64,000 nt of DNA, taken from contig OU452226.1 of the NCBI GenBank assembly GCA_911728455.2, forward strand, positions 25,389,128 through 25,453,127, given 5' to 3'. The DNA is from Marthasterias glacialis (taxonomy: Eukaryota > Echinodermata > Asteroidea > Forcipulatida > Asteriidae). Under the pieces are notes generated by a model. That model ran no database searches. It saw only the letters and a list, made by a program, of their open reading frames with translations, and had not been told where the DNA came from. A program made the translations under genes and the position numbers. Shown here in pieces: positions 38,701 through 49,436 of this stretch (position 1 is its first letter; each line of letters begins with the position of its first letter).

Positions 38701-41700
38701 GTCTTTTTCAAAGGCTAAACGACAACACAACACACACATACAAGTATACTGGAGTAACAGAAGCAGTCAGGAAGAGAGAATGAAAAGTGAGCTTTCTGCC
38801 TCTCTCCTTTCATTTCTTTCTACTTGACTGCTTTTTTCACTCCAGTATACTTGTATGTGTGTGTTGTGTCGTCATTTAGCATTTGAGAAAGATTCTGCTT
38901 GGGTCGAAATGTGAGGCCTTTAAAAAAAGTTTTGCATGTTCTTTTTTTATTGTTACACAAAACTGTCTAAAACGAGATCATCATTATTATTATTATTATT
39001 ATTTTATTGTTCCAGCATCAAAGTGATACAATGATTAAGACCAGGATAAATGCACATCAAACTTCATGATGACATTATCTTTGCAGAAAAAATATAAGCA
39101 GATTGTTAAATGTGAACAACATTTGTTTCCCTCGATCCCTCTATGCAGACTCTCCGCAAGCAGTTCAAGGAGAACATTGAGTTTCTAGAGGAAGAAAGGG
39201 GAGCGCTGGTTGAGTCAGCTCATGAGGCGGAAGAGCAACTCAAGATCACAACACTGGAACTATCTCGTCTCAAGGTGGCGCTCTACAAAGCTGAGGAGAC
39301 AAGCTCCAAATGGAAAAGTGCTGCTGAAAATCTCAGGTTAAACAAGAGTTCATGGCATCGCATTTGATATTGATTTCTTATATAATACTCGTTTACCAGG
39401 TTGTTTGCATCACACCGGGGCTGATCCCTGGCTTATCGACAGATATGGTTTGGCTTCTGACTGCACCCCCATGAGCAAAGAGGTTTGGCATTGCACAGGA
39501 CCGCCCACCAACATAGGGCTGGTTAGCTCAGTTGGTTAGAGCGCTCGTACGGTATTTGAGAGGTTGTGGGTCCGAGTCCGGCATCAGCCAAATTTTCTTT
39601 GCTCACCCCAATTAACACTAATTCAACAATCATGTAATGCTCAAGTTACTGATTTGAAGTATTTACTACATCTCCCAGTAAGCTTCTTCTTTAAGCTTCT
39701 GATCTCTTTCTGTACACAGTGAGAAGTTAGTGATGGTTCATTCTCAGCCTCCATTCCAAACTGAATCTGTTGGGAAAATTTTCCATATTTTTGGCCTACG
39801 TGTATAGGGGCCATTCTGAACTTCCAATGTTTTTAAATTCACAATTTTTTCCCCACATTTTTTGACCCAGCCACCCACCAATCTCTGTCTGTATAAAGTG
39901 AGAAGCTACATTAAGAGTGGTTGATTCTTTGCCTGGATGCTGATTGAATCCATTGTGAAAGTTGACCATCTTTAAAACTTAACCTCTTTCTGTATACAGT
40001 GAGAAGCTACAAGTTTACCAGAGTGAATTGGATAATACCAAGGCCCATGCCCACTGGATGATACTCAACCAAGTAACTGAGATGAAAGAAGCTGGAGAAG
40101 GTTTAGCTAGTCTTGTCACTAGAATCCAGAACATCTACTCCTACCTTAATATCAACTCTGGTCTCCAAGAGGTATGATAGGTTTAGCTAGTCTTGTCACT
40201 AGAATCCAGAACATCTACTCCTACCTTAATATCAACTCTGGTCTCCAAGAGGTATGATAGGTTTAGCTAGTCTTGTTACTAGAATCCAGAACATCTACTC
40301 CTACCTCAATATCAACTCTGGTCTCCAAGAGGTATGATAGGTTTAGCTAGTCTTGTCACTAGAATCCAGAACATCTACTCCTACCTTAATATCAACTCTG
40401 GTCTCCAAGAGGTATGATAGGTTTAGCTAGTCTTGTCACTAGAATATAGAACATCTACTCCTACCTCAATATCAACTCTGGTCTCCAAGAGGTATGATAG
40501 GTTTAGCTAGTCTTGTCACTAGAATCCAGAACATCTGCTCCTACCTCAATATCAACTCTGGTCACCAAGAGGTATGATAGGTTTAGCTAGTCTTGTCACT
40601 AGAATCCAGAACATCTACTCCTACCTCAATATCAACTCTAGTCACCAAGAGGTATGATAGGTTTAGCTAGTCTTGTCACTAGAATCCAGAACATCTACTC
40701 CTACCTCAATATCAACTCTAGTCACCAAGAGGTATGATAGGTTTAGCTAGTCTTGTCACTAGAATCCAAAACATCTACTCCTACCTCACTATCCACTCTG
40801 GCCACCAAGAGGTATGATAGGTTTAGCTAGTATTGTCACTAGAATCCAGAACATCTACTCCTACCTCAATATCAACTCTGATCACCAAGAGGTATGATAG
40901 GTTTAGCTAGTCTTGTCACTAGAATCAAGAACATCTACTCCTACCTCACTATCCACTCTGGCCACCAAGAGGTATGATAGGGAGGACTTAAAATAAAGTT
41001 ATTATAATTATCTGCTTTATTCTTATATAGATTGGAGGCTGCAGATGGTTAACCAGTTGCCACCAGGATTATTACTATTATTGTTTTTTTTTGCCTCAAA
41101 ATTCCCTTCTTGGAACAAAAGGACAAAGATCTATAATCAAGTTGTTTTTTTTTTGGCCTTGTAATCCACTTCTTGGAACAAAAGGACAAAAGTCTATAAT
41201 CGGGGATTACACAAAAATCGCCCTTCAATGGCCATAAAATGCGAGTAAAATCAAGACCTTTCTTGTCCTTGTGTGGGTGAAACGAAGCGTTAGACGGCAT
41301 GTGTATGGTCTGCGTACACTCCGTAGTTGAATGACCGGGCAACATTCCGTCAAGTGGTCCGAAATTACACAATGGCGTCTTAAGGCGGCTTCCGTTTCCA
41401 GGCACGTCATCCAGTTTCAACTGGTAAAACCATTACTTTTTGAGAGAGCTCATAACATCTGGATACAATACTCATTTTGATTTACTAGTTTTTGCAAAAG
41501 GTTCAAATTGATTTCCTGTCAGAAAAGATTTTGTTGTTTCTTCTAAAGGTCAAAGCAGGTCAGTCTAAAGAGAGTCATCAAATGACGATGCCCAAAGACA
41601 CCAGGAATAAACCCAAGACCACAACCGAACCAAGACCATCCCATAAGTCTGGGTCTCTTGTCGCATCCATACTCAGTGCTATCCACTCTAAAGACAATCC

Positions 41701-44700
41701 AACAGATGGTCCGACGTCACCAGACAAACCAGACATACGTCCCACTGAAGACAACCCACGATCCCATACTCCAAGCCCCTTAGATAGGAGGCTAACCATT
41801 GGTGGGTCAGCTAGTAGTGCGTTCTCCGCAGTGCAGACATCCACCAATCAGGACGCTGCTACTGTAGACGTTTGTTCACCACCAGAGAAAGGGAGACAGA
41901 GTAGTGATGACAACGTGCTCTTGGCCGATCAGGTTGATCAAGTGAAGGAGCATTTTGGGAAACTATTGCAGTTGTTGATGACAAGGAATGAGATGCTGGA
42001 GTCATCAGTACAGCATCTTGAAGATGAGAAGTAGGTTCAAACGAAGTCCTTATTCTCTATTATCACATGAGAACATCTGTCTTAATAAAACACGTGGTTT
42101 AGTTTGTAGTGATCATCAAAACAAACTAGCAATGCACTGCAATAATCTTAAAGATTACTCAGTATAAAATTGGTGCTGATGCTTCTTGTCCTGGGAAACG
42201 TTTCTGTCATCTTTAGGGAAAATGTTTTTGCACCGCCGACAAAGTCGAAGGGGCATACTGTTTCCACCTCGTCCTTCCGTGGGTGGTGTGTGTGTGCGGA
42301 AACATTTTGTCAGCGCGATAACTTGAGGAATACTTCAGCTATGGACTTCAAATTTGGTTTGTGGGTCACTCTTGGCAACCTCAAGAACCCTATCACTTTT
42401 GGGCTAGAAAGGTCAACCCAAAAGGTCAACCCAAAAGGTCAAAGGTCAAAGGTTGTTATTTATATTAATTGAATTAATTGGCTAAAGCTTGTTTAACTGT
42501 GCCATTTATGGGGTTGTCATGATGTGGCTCCTTTATTATAATAAATAACATTTTATATTTATACTGGACTGTACTTTTCTTGTGTGTAAAACTGTCATTG
42601 AATGAAATTTAAGTCAATGGGGCATCTGTGTTTGTCAACATATCCCTGTTTTTTAATCCAAATCTGAACATTTTTCTTCATTTAGCAATAAAAAACCTCC
42701 TTTTCAGACGCGGGTATGAGATATCAGCTTTTTAGCTGCATTCACCTTTTTAATTTCAATGTTTTCTGCCAGATATTGATTCCTCTTTTAGCTCAATTAA
42801 ATGAAAGGCATTTTCAAAACTTGATTCTCATTTTGAAAATAAAAGCAAATCGGACAGTTTCCCTTTCTGGTTTTCTTATTTGAAAAATGCATCAGTATTA
42901 TCATAGAGCATTAACCAAGTTGACTACTTCCTTGAAACAGGACCCAGTTGAATACAGAGCTCCTAAAAGCTAAGAAGCAACATGATCATGAGGCTTGCCT
43001 CATCCGTGAGCAGCTTCGCGAATCTGAGATGCAAGAACGACGACTACGACAAGAAGTGTCTAATGGTAAGACGTCACTGTATGAGCTCCAGCAGGCACTG
43101 CAGTATTCACAACAGCGTCTACAAGAGATGGCTGATAACCTGGGAAGATTCTCCGATCAGAAGTCAACAATTGAGGTAGGATCTTAGACGCAGGATGAAT
43201 CATAGTAAAGAAAGGGTGGAGGCAAAAGTTTGATTTGACATTCTAGAGGAAGTTCTAGAGGAAGTTCTATCAATGGGTAACTAGAGGTTGGTTAGTGCAT
43301 GTGCACTGAAGTTGAAGTGCCAACGATTCTAGTCATGTCACGTCAACGCGGCCATCAGAAAACGGCGAAATCAGCGTTATCACTTTGCTGGTAACTGGTC
43401 CCCTCTGCACTGTGCTTATGAAATGGCTATTGGTAACCAGCGATGCGACCAACCTTGATAGGCTGGTCGCGGATAGTCGACTAGACCAGTCCAACCATCG
43501 TTGACTAGCGTGAGTTCGATCAGAGTTAGTCGATCTATGGTTAACCATGGTCCTTGATCGAACTTGCTCTATATTGGTGAAGCACTGTGGATAACAAACA
43601 TCTGAAATGGGCTGAAATATGAAAAAGAACACTTTCCCTACTTTCATTGCTTTCTTTTTCTTTATTTTTTCATTTTTCAGTCTTAGAGCATATAATTGGA
43701 AATTACTTTAAAAAAATGTTATTTTCCAAAGATTTCTTAAAAGATTTGTTGTATTCCTTTTCTTATATTTTGGTTTACAGAAGCTCCAAAGTGAATCAGT
43801 CAAGCTAAACGGCAGTCTCAGAGTTGCCCAGAGGGAGAAAGCCCTCTTACAGGAACAGCTAGACTCCATCCTAACTGGCTCTTCTCAATCCAGCAGTGAA
43901 GGAGCAGAATGTGCGAAAATGCTACCACAGGAAACGGTTCCAAACAGCAAGCTCATAAAAGAAAACATCGGTCTTAAGAAAGATGTAAGTTGACATTTAT
44001 CCGAATTACTCAAAGTTGTAAAATAGTTTAAAAAAATAACTAAATAAAAAAAAATTAAAATGCGAAATATCAAGATGGACCTGGTAAATATTTTGTGATG
44101 TCCTTTATTATTGATTTAAGGCTTCATGTTTTTGTTTATTTTTATTAACATTTTATATCCAAAACAAATTTGTTGTAGCGTAATCAAATGTCTTTCTTGT
44201 AAAAATCTTATATCTTTAAAATTTAATTTATTATCTAAAATGCATCTAGGGACTTGGATTGCAACATGAAGTAAGTAAATTTATTGGAATGTTCGTTTTG
44301 ACAGTTGGAGAAGCTACGACTTCGTTTGATTGAGCGAAGAGAGCACTACGAGGCACTGAACACCAGAGCAACACGTCATGTAAGTACAAGAAGTGATGAC
44401 TACACAATGAAGAGTGAAATACCAGAGTTTGTCAATCTGTCCAACCTAACCCTTATTGAATACTACCCTTCATTCTATACCTCAGTTTGGTATACATGTA
44501 CCCCCACTCCCCCCCCCCCCTTTTCAAGCATCATTGAATGGTTTTGCTGTACATTTTTCAATCCATCCCATGCCTGGTTGCTTCGTTCTTGAAAAAGATA
44601 AAGGCACCAAGGCATTTTCTTCTTGATAAAGGGCACCTGTATGAGAAAAGTGTAAATTTCTATTAGAACATTTCAAGGGCACCAAGGCAATGACCAGGGG

Positions 44701-46069
44701 GCAACAGAGGTAATTGCCTAAGGTCTAATTCTATTGCCTCTGTTAAGTATCATGCCTGCCATCCAGCTCAGGCCAAACTTGGGTTGGACTTCAGAGGATC
44801 TGGGCTAGTTGAAAGGGTTGCCTAACATTGTACAATCAGTTTATATACTTGTCATTTTGAAGTGCTGTCAGATATGAAAGAAAATCAAGCAAATTTACTT
44901 TCAAAAAACCCTTAAGGATATTGTTTTTAAGCACTATTCTGAAAATTACCCATATTTTTCACTTGCGGTGACGTAAACCGTAATTTTGACAAGTTTTGCA
45001 ACGTATTTCATCTAACATTTTCATCTAACAGGAAGGGGGGAAGTTGTCACATTTTTTTCAAACTGTATTAACTGTTTTTTCTTCAGGTTCGAGTGTTGGA
45101 AGAGAACTGGCATAAAGCTGATGCTGAAGTATATCGCCTGGATGAACTCTTTGATCAATGCAAACAGGTATTTACATATTTATTTATTTATATGAACAAA
45201 TTAACATGAGAAACATATAACAGACATGATATTCTACCTACTTGAATAAGATTTCTAATTTTTAACACCAGATAATAATATTATTAAATAACCTCAGAAT
45301 GCATATCAAAGCTTACGCCATAATGTAGGTGAACTGTTGTACTCAGTTCAGTAAGAATTTCTTACTGTGTTTCCCAAGGGTCAAATATGCCTGATACTAT
45401 ACAAATGTAACATGGTTTTTAAGGTAGAGTCGTTATTAGCTCCCCGAGATATTGGAAGTTGACAAACTAGTTCCCCGAGGCAAAACCCTTTGAACTGGTT
45501 TATCAACTTCCAATACCAAGGGGAGCTAATATCGACTGTCCACCCGAAATAAACCATGTTATATTTGTTTTACTATATACCTCATAACTTCTCTAGTTTG
45601 ACATCATTGAGCTTGAGAAAACGCGGATTGACATTAACGTGTAAATAAGCCGCCATCTTTTCAAGTGTATCAGCTAGCTAGATGCCTGCGATGTTTACGC
45701 GTGAGCACTACAAACCCGTGCGACAGATCCATTAGAGTGCTTTGTAAAGTGTATGTGTCGTAGACTGTTACACATACGACAGTCTTCTATGCATGCGTAT
45801 TTACCATGTGCGTGAATACTGGCACGCGCTAGGTCAACAGCAAAAATAGCATCTGGCACGTAATGGCGAATGGACCAGTGAGAATTCGGCTCTCGTGCAT
45901 GAATATGTATGAGGTATAGTAAAAGAAAATATCCAATTAAATCATTGTTCATAGCAGTGATTATTAGTTGACATGTTTTTTTTCTGATTCTTTACAGTTG
46001 ATAGAACAAGTTCCAACATCAAGTAACGAGCATCCACACATGGCAGCATTGAGGGAGCTGTTCACATGA
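26710..46069 (+). CDS. Large coiled-coil protein with KEN box and TPxK repeat array; candidate SPAG5/astrin-like mitotic protein
   Basis: Twenty-one coding exons with AG/GT borders and matching phases give 1660 residues: 26710-26766, 27544-27758, 28653-28800, 30255-30380, 31021-32600, 33352-33616, 34527-34619, 35050-35169, 35769-35912, 36489-36578, 36810-37038, 37487-37697, 38277-38472, 39149-39336, 40000-40171, 41549-42030, 42941-43175, 43781-43984, 44305-44379, 45087-45167, 45998-46069. The N-terminus, MFVTPGRRQIVDKENVGAE, has a KEN box (13-15), then TPGKSLNPLTPARKPLSRLN. Residues about 183-708 are one disordered Thr/Pro-rich exon with seven 36-residue repeats (GTTPVKS twice per unit). Residues about 720-1290 and 1400-1640 are heptad-rich coiled coil, separated by a Ser/Pro linker (about 1285-1400). 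The layout of disordered phospho-rich N-terminus plus coiled-coil C-terminus recalls SPAG5/astrin; HMMR-like or golgin-like proteins are alternatives. The exons are certain; the family name is inference. Confidence 0.85.
26971..27125 (-). mobile_element. SINE-1, truncated copy (tail only)
   Basis: The 3' hairpin region and the GTTGTGTAATGCACGTAAAA body are present; the tRNA-like head is absent. It lies in intron 1 of the coiled-coil gene. Confidence 0.65.
27330..27420. mobile_element. Arm of the GTCGAAACGTGAGGCC element
   Basis: GTGTTGTCATTTAGC, TTTGAGAAAGACTCTGCT and GGGTCGAAACGTGAGGCC match one arm of the full foldback copy at 38632-38945. Confidence 0.65.
27440..27512 (+). pseudogene. Possible LINE ORF2 tail remnant
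   Basis: One frame reads FNSCFKTTLKTYLFLKS then stop, which resembles the C-terminal end of CR1/L2-type ORF2 proteins. Very short; tentative. Confidence 0.35.
27846..28435. mobile_element. Inverted dimer of SINE-2 (about 590-bp foldback)
   Basis: The outer ends, GGGGGTGAACAAAGAAAAAT and TTTTTCTTTGTTCACCCC, are complementary. Each arm holds the same tRNA-like module (GGCTGGATAGCTTAGTTGAT with GGTTCAAATCC in the right arm; its complement in the left arm). The arms meet near 28090-28160 around TATAGCTCTATGG-type words. It lies in intron 2 of the coiled-coil gene. Confidence 0.8.
28881..29824. other. Intron, no recognisable element
   Basis: Part of intron 3 of the coiled-coil gene. Neither strand shows a credible exon, tRNA or inverted repeat. 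Confidence 0.4.
29825..30192. mobile_element. TTAA-bounded MITE, copy 3
   Basis: The left boundary is TTGA (mutated TTAA) before AGCCCCAGCTCATCATTG; the right end is CCAATGTTGAGCTCGAGC then TTTAA. The central palindrome, GTTTTTGTCTCACTGAGACA, is intact. It lies 62 bp upstream of exon 4 of the coiled-coil gene. Confidence 0.8.
31591..32346 (+). repeat. Coding minisatellite, seven 108-bp (36-residue) units
   Basis: Units start every 108 bp (31591, 31699, 31807, 31915, 32023, 32131, 32239) with NFGTTPVKSAEIGLGTDP, followed by a CMGTTPVKS half. Copies 1-6 are nearly identical in DNA; copy 7 is diverged. The period is a multiple of three, so copy-number change keeps the frame. The opposite strand is also open for 296 codons, a shadow of the repeat. 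Confidence 0.95.
32998..33286. mobile_element. MITE with GAGCAAGTTCNATCAAGGAC ends, copy 1
   Basis: The left GAGCAAGTTCATTTAAGGAC is mirrored by GGTCCTTGATTGAACTTGCT at the right. The interior has GTCAACGATGGTTGGACTAG and GAGGGGACCAGTTATCAG. Copies 2 and 3 are at 43266-43570 and 49121-49436. It ends about 65 bp before an exon. Confidence 0.8.
33695..33930 (-). mobile_element. SINE-3 copy 2, tRNA-like module between inverted repeats
   Basis: ACCCATACACCGATG...GAGCACTGTATACTCAGTAC at the left is mirrored by GTACCGAGTATACAGTGCTT...TTTGGGTA (about 33840-33880). Between them, on the minus strand, lies TCTAGTTGGTAAGATCTC plus GTTCGAATCCC, resembling tRNA A and B boxes. Confidence 0.75.
34649..34800. 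mobile_element. MITE with GGGCTCGATTTTACAAAG ends
   Basis: GGGCTCGATTTTACAAAG is mirrored by CTTTGTGAAATCGACACC, and internal TTAAGATTGAT words are inverted. It starts about 30 bp after exon 7 of the coiled-coil gene. Confidence 0.7.
34830..34922. mobile_element. Half copy of the CTGCTGCCACCTAGTG MITE
   Basis: GGAAATGTGCGCATGCTCA, ACCTTGTAAGTCTGCTGCC and CCAAAGTCTC match the right two-thirds of the element at 54656-54790. Confidence 0.65.
35400..35640. repeat. Dispersed repeat, copy 1 (AATCGGGGATTACACAAAAA family)
   Basis: About 240 bp aligned by eye with 41175-41410: shared AATCGGGGATTACACAAAAA, CCTTGTGTGGGTGAA, CGAAGCGTTAGACGGC and GTTGAATGACCGGG. Family unknown; no tRNA-like module or clear terminal repeats were recognised. 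Confidence 0.7.
37868..38140 (-). mobile_element. SINE-1, full-length copy
   Basis: It carries the tRNA-like head (TCGCGGCTGAGCGG, GGGTTCGAGTCCCAG) and the conserved body CACTTGTGTCCTTAAGCAAG on the minus strand. It lies in an intron of the coiled-coil gene. Confidence 0.8.
38632..38945. mobile_element. Foldback element (GACAACACAACACACACATA arms)
   Basis: The left arm GAGTCTTTTTCAAAGGCTAA plus CAACACACACATACAAGTAT is mirrored by ATACTTGTATGTGTGTGTTG plus TTTAGCATTTGAGAAAGATT. The outer TAGCTGTTGCAAACTACC is asymmetric. Related pieces are at 27330-27420 and 14335-14770. Confidence 0.75.
39400..39612 (+). mobile_element. SINE-2, single copy with tRNA-like module
   Basis: GGCTGGTTAGCTCAGTTGGT followed by GGGTCCGAGTCC resembles a tRNA with A and B boxes. 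The anticodon loop lacks the usual shape and the T-arm does not pair, so it is a SINE and not a working tRNA gene. It ends in TTTTCTTTGCTCACCCC, like the arms of 27846-28435. Confidence 0.7.
40101..40980 (+). repeat. 80-bp minisatellite, 11 units, made from an exon end plus its splice donor
   Basis: Unit starts fall every 80 bp exactly from 40101 to 40901. Unit 1 is the last 71 bases of the exon at 40000-40171 plus the first intronic bases; all units retain the donor context CCAAGAGGTATGATAG. Units differ by only a few substitutions. Using any later donor would read GTA TGA, an in-frame stop. Confidence 0.95.
41083..41410. repeat. Dispersed repeat, copy 2, with a small tandem duplication at its left
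   Basis: Its right 235 bp match 35400-35640. At the left, CTTCTTGGAACAAAAGGACAAA occurs twice (41108 and 41167). It lies between the exon-derived minisatellite and the next exon of the coiled-coil gene. Confidence 0.7.
43266..43570. mobile_element. MITE with GAGCAAGTTCNATCAAGGAC ends, copy 2 (inverted)
   Basis: The right end, GGTCCTTGATCGAACTTGCT, and the interior, CAACCATCGTTGACTAGC, are inverted relative to the interior of copy 1. The left end is degraded. It lies in an intron of the coiled-coil gene. Confidence 0.75.
45428..45537. repeat. Inverted repeat (GTTATTAGCTCCCC / GGGGAGCTAATATC)
   Basis: Imperfect arms of about 45 bp, including TATTGGAAGTTGA and TCAACTTCCAATA, form a hairpin within the penultimate-to-last intron of the coiled-coil gene. 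Confidence 0.7.
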
Positions 46070-48391
46070 ATCTTAGTGTCTACAAAGTCATGTTATACTT
46101 TGGAAATGAGTTTGCTTTGGGATGTTTTTCCATTTTTCCTTTTATTTCAATAATGATCAGACCACAATTTCTCGGTCATCTCTTTGTCTTTGAGATAGTA
46201 TGCACATATTACTTAAATAATGTACAGTGGCTTTGCGTTCCTGTTTGGTGGTTTATATTATGAGTTAATTTGAAGAAGTCTAACCTGTAAAATAATGTCT
46301 GTCATGCCTACTTCTGATATTCATCTCAACTTTAGTTTGGTAAGTTGGAACAGGCTAGTGCTGGACAACTTGGGACAAGTCTCCAACTCGAGAGCGGTCT
46401 CAAGTCCAATTTATTGTTAGACTTGGTTAATAGTCAATACAGTATTGCCTGAAATAGCGCCCTCTTGTGGAATAACCTTTGATCACAGACTTGGGAATTC
46501 TGTTCATCAGTGTGTACACACCCTATGGCAAGTTACTCCAAAAGTGGACAGAAAAATCTGATTGGTCGGAATCGCAAAAGCCTTTGATACGGGATATTCT
46601 ATGGGACTGAAATACATCAGTGCACATGCAGTTACATTCTGCCGTTCTAAAAATATTCAAATGCAGCTTTCGAATAAAAACAAAACATCGATTTTAGGTT
46701 TTAAATTTAAAATAAAAATAAATACGTCTGAGGAGAATTACTGGCTGATTCCATTCAAACAATAGGTAACACATTTTTGGTCTAGTAGGAATCGGGTATT
46801 TTTATGTATTTTTCTCATTGTTTTTAGACGTGATATTATTTTAAGGTATAAATTTTAAATACCATTTCATACCAAGCACTGTAAAAAATTAAGACCAATG
46901 AAATAGAACATAAAATGCTTCAGTGATTGTAACCTATTGGTAATGGAAGCAGCCTCCTGATTGGCCATCTCTCTGGTATCATTATGTAAATTTCAGTTAT
47001 GAATACATGAATGAGGGTCAAGTCTGAGATTGCCAGTTAGTGCATGTGATAGCCAATAGAGGCAAATCACCTTTTGCATGGCTGATGCAGACAATTAACC
47101 AAGATCTCAGACTTGAAATCAAGTCTACTTTAATAAGTACTCAGACTCCCCCTTAAAGAAGACGACTCAGAGTCGCACCCTGCTGGTAGGGATCGATTGC
47201 AGCACTGGGGACAAGCTCAAATCGGGACATTAATATACCAAGAGGAATTTTTTCCCCTGACCAGTCACACTTTCCTTCCCACTCCCATAAAAACAAGTAA
47301 ATGAATTATTCTACAAGGTTTTCTCTCCAACTGAACTCATGTAACCATAGTTTTTAGTGTACAAAAATGAACTTTGGACAAATCATTTGAGGTGTATAAA
47401 GACTTTTAGAAATTTTTCCCAAACGTGAGATTTGTATCTGCGTTCTTTGAAGGTTTGGTTATTTTGTAAATAGTTCCTTTGTTTGAGTCAACTGATAATC
47501 ACAGAGATTCACAGCTTTATCCCAATATGGGTAAGCCTAGTATTAACTATAAATCTGTAGAAAGTTTTACTGGCCTTCAAATTAACCAATGTTTTGAAAG
47601 TGTTTTCCTGTAAATCAGTTTTACTCGTTAATGGTCTTTACCATACTAATCCATCATTTCTTTCTCTGTAAATGTACATGTAATTTATTATCAAACAATT
47701 TTGAAAGGTAATGTTACAGCAGATGAGTTTTGGTTTGCACTTGGTGGCCGACTTCAAAGTAATATTAATTATCAGTGTATATTATTATGATTATTTCCAT
47801 TTTAAAATAGATTGTTGTACGTGCAGTTGTACCTCATAAAACAAAGACAAACAATGCTTATTTCAGAAACCGTAATGGCTGCAAGAGGCTAAAGAGAAAA
47901 GGACAATATCTTCAACAGGAAAAGGAGGTATCAATAATTACAAGTTCCTGTGTTATTATTCTGGACAAACAAAAACAAGATTCTGTTCAGAAATTTTTCA
48001 GTAACATTTTTACAAATAAGCAAAATTAGCCACTTATGGATAGGAACTATAGAGAAGCAGGATTTTAATTGATTTCCCAGTCGAAATGTAAAGCAACTAA
48101 GCCAGTAATGTATCAACCAAACTTTATCAATTACAATCGGTGAAAGAGAGGAGATCCAGATGATGTAATGCAAACCCACCAAAAAATAACTGCTGTGGGA
48201 ACACAAACAATAAACCATACTCAAACTGCAAAACAGTTGTGTGATAAATGAGTGTTTTATTTAGATGGAGTAAGTTATATTGCAAAAGAAAATAGTTTGT
48301 TTCTCATATATAAGCCTTACGTTTAAACTTTGTGAATTATGTTTAATACTGGATTCCAGGCTGTTGAGACACTAAAAGATTAAACAAGCTA
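46070..48391. other. 3' flank of the coiled-coil gene
   Basis: Probable 3' UTR and intergenic DNA. AATAAA hexamers occur at about 46673 and 46710 on the plus strand. A TTTATT (AATAAA on minus) at 48256-48261 could serve the convergent CASP transcript. No coding sequence was recognised. Confidence 0.45.
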
Positions 48392-48735
48392 ATTAATAAT
48401 CACTGTTACATGGCAGTTCATCCATGGATGGCTTGTGCGTAAAGCGCTCGCCTCTCACCAATGTGTCCCTGGTTCAATTCTCGGCTAGGTCCATATGTGA
48501 GTAGAGCCGTGCGTTGGTTCTCTCCTGTGCCACGAGGGTTTTTCCTCCCTCCGGAAAAACCAAACTCTCGATCTCAGGCTGTGCTCCGTGGTCATATTAT
48601 ATGGGTTGATGTGGCTGGCTGCCAAGGGCACCCTTGAATGCCTGCAGCTCAAACACGTGTAGCCGCGTCCTTCGCAATTCAGCTTCTCAGCTGCGAGTAA
48701 GGATGATTTAGCCTCCCAAATTCTTATTACTTATT
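48392..48735 (+). mobile_element. SINE-4 (tRNA-derived, GTAAAGCGCTCGCCTCTCAC)
   Basis: GGCTTGTGCGTAAAGCGCTC, CGCCTCTCACC and CCTGGTTCAATTCTC form a tRNA-like head. The body contains GAGGGTTTTTCCTCCCTCCG and GGGCACCCTTGAATG. Single copy in this window. Confidence 0.65.
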
Positions 48736-49120
48736 AATCCAAAACTAAGCTTTCCTTAATAACTTAAAGTTAGAGTTAATTTTCTAATTAAAAGGCTCTT
48801 AATGTTTTACTTTACATGCGATTGTTTCATGCAAGCGATTAAGATGTTAGATATTTAACATATGGGATTTAAAACAAACTTATTTTACACAAAGGTTTAA
48901 TACATAAATGTCCAGACTGTAAAGTTTAAGGGTGGGGGGGGGGGAAAAATTAAAGGGAAAAATAGGAACTTAATATCATTAAAGCAAAATGTTACAAAAC
49001 TAATTTAAAGTAATCTTGATAAACAATGGTTTCAGGACAACAAATTTATCTCATAAAATGTTTCTTAACAGCAATGCATTCCGCCAAAAACTTTTGATTC
49101 AACTATCCCCTTAAAATCAA

Positions 49121-49436
49121 AGAGAAAGTTTGATCAAGGACCATAGTTGACCAAAGTTCGACTAACTCTAATCCAGTTCAGGCTAGTCAACGATGGTTGG
49201 GCTGGTCTAGTGACTATTCGTGACCAGCCTATCGAGGTTGGTCGCATCGTTGGTTACCAATAGACGTTTCATAAGCACAATGCAGAGGGGACCAGTTATC
49301 AGAAAAGTGATAACGTTTTTGCCATTTTCTCGTGGTTACGTTGACATGACATGACTAGAGTCATTGGCACTTCAACAAGTACGTCACTATTAACCAACCA
49401 CTAGTTAACCGTTGGTCCTTGATAGAACTTGCTCAA
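49121..49436. mobile_element. MITE with GAGCAAGTTCNATCAAGGAC ends, copy 3
   Basis: AAAGTTTGATCAAGGACCAT at the left, GGTCCTTGATAGAACTTGCTC at the right (49415-49435), and the shared interior GCAGAGGGGACCAGTTATCA. Confidence 0.75.

Noticed and set aside
39516-39590. Possible functional tRNA gene
   Set aside because: A and B boxes are present, but the T-arm and anticodon loop do not fold properly and the same sequence recurs as SINE-2.
44250-44270. Possible 21-nt microexon (GLGLQHE) with AG before and GTAAGT after
   Set aside because: The next acceptor follows after only 34 bases, too short for an intron, and retaining those bases shifts the frame.
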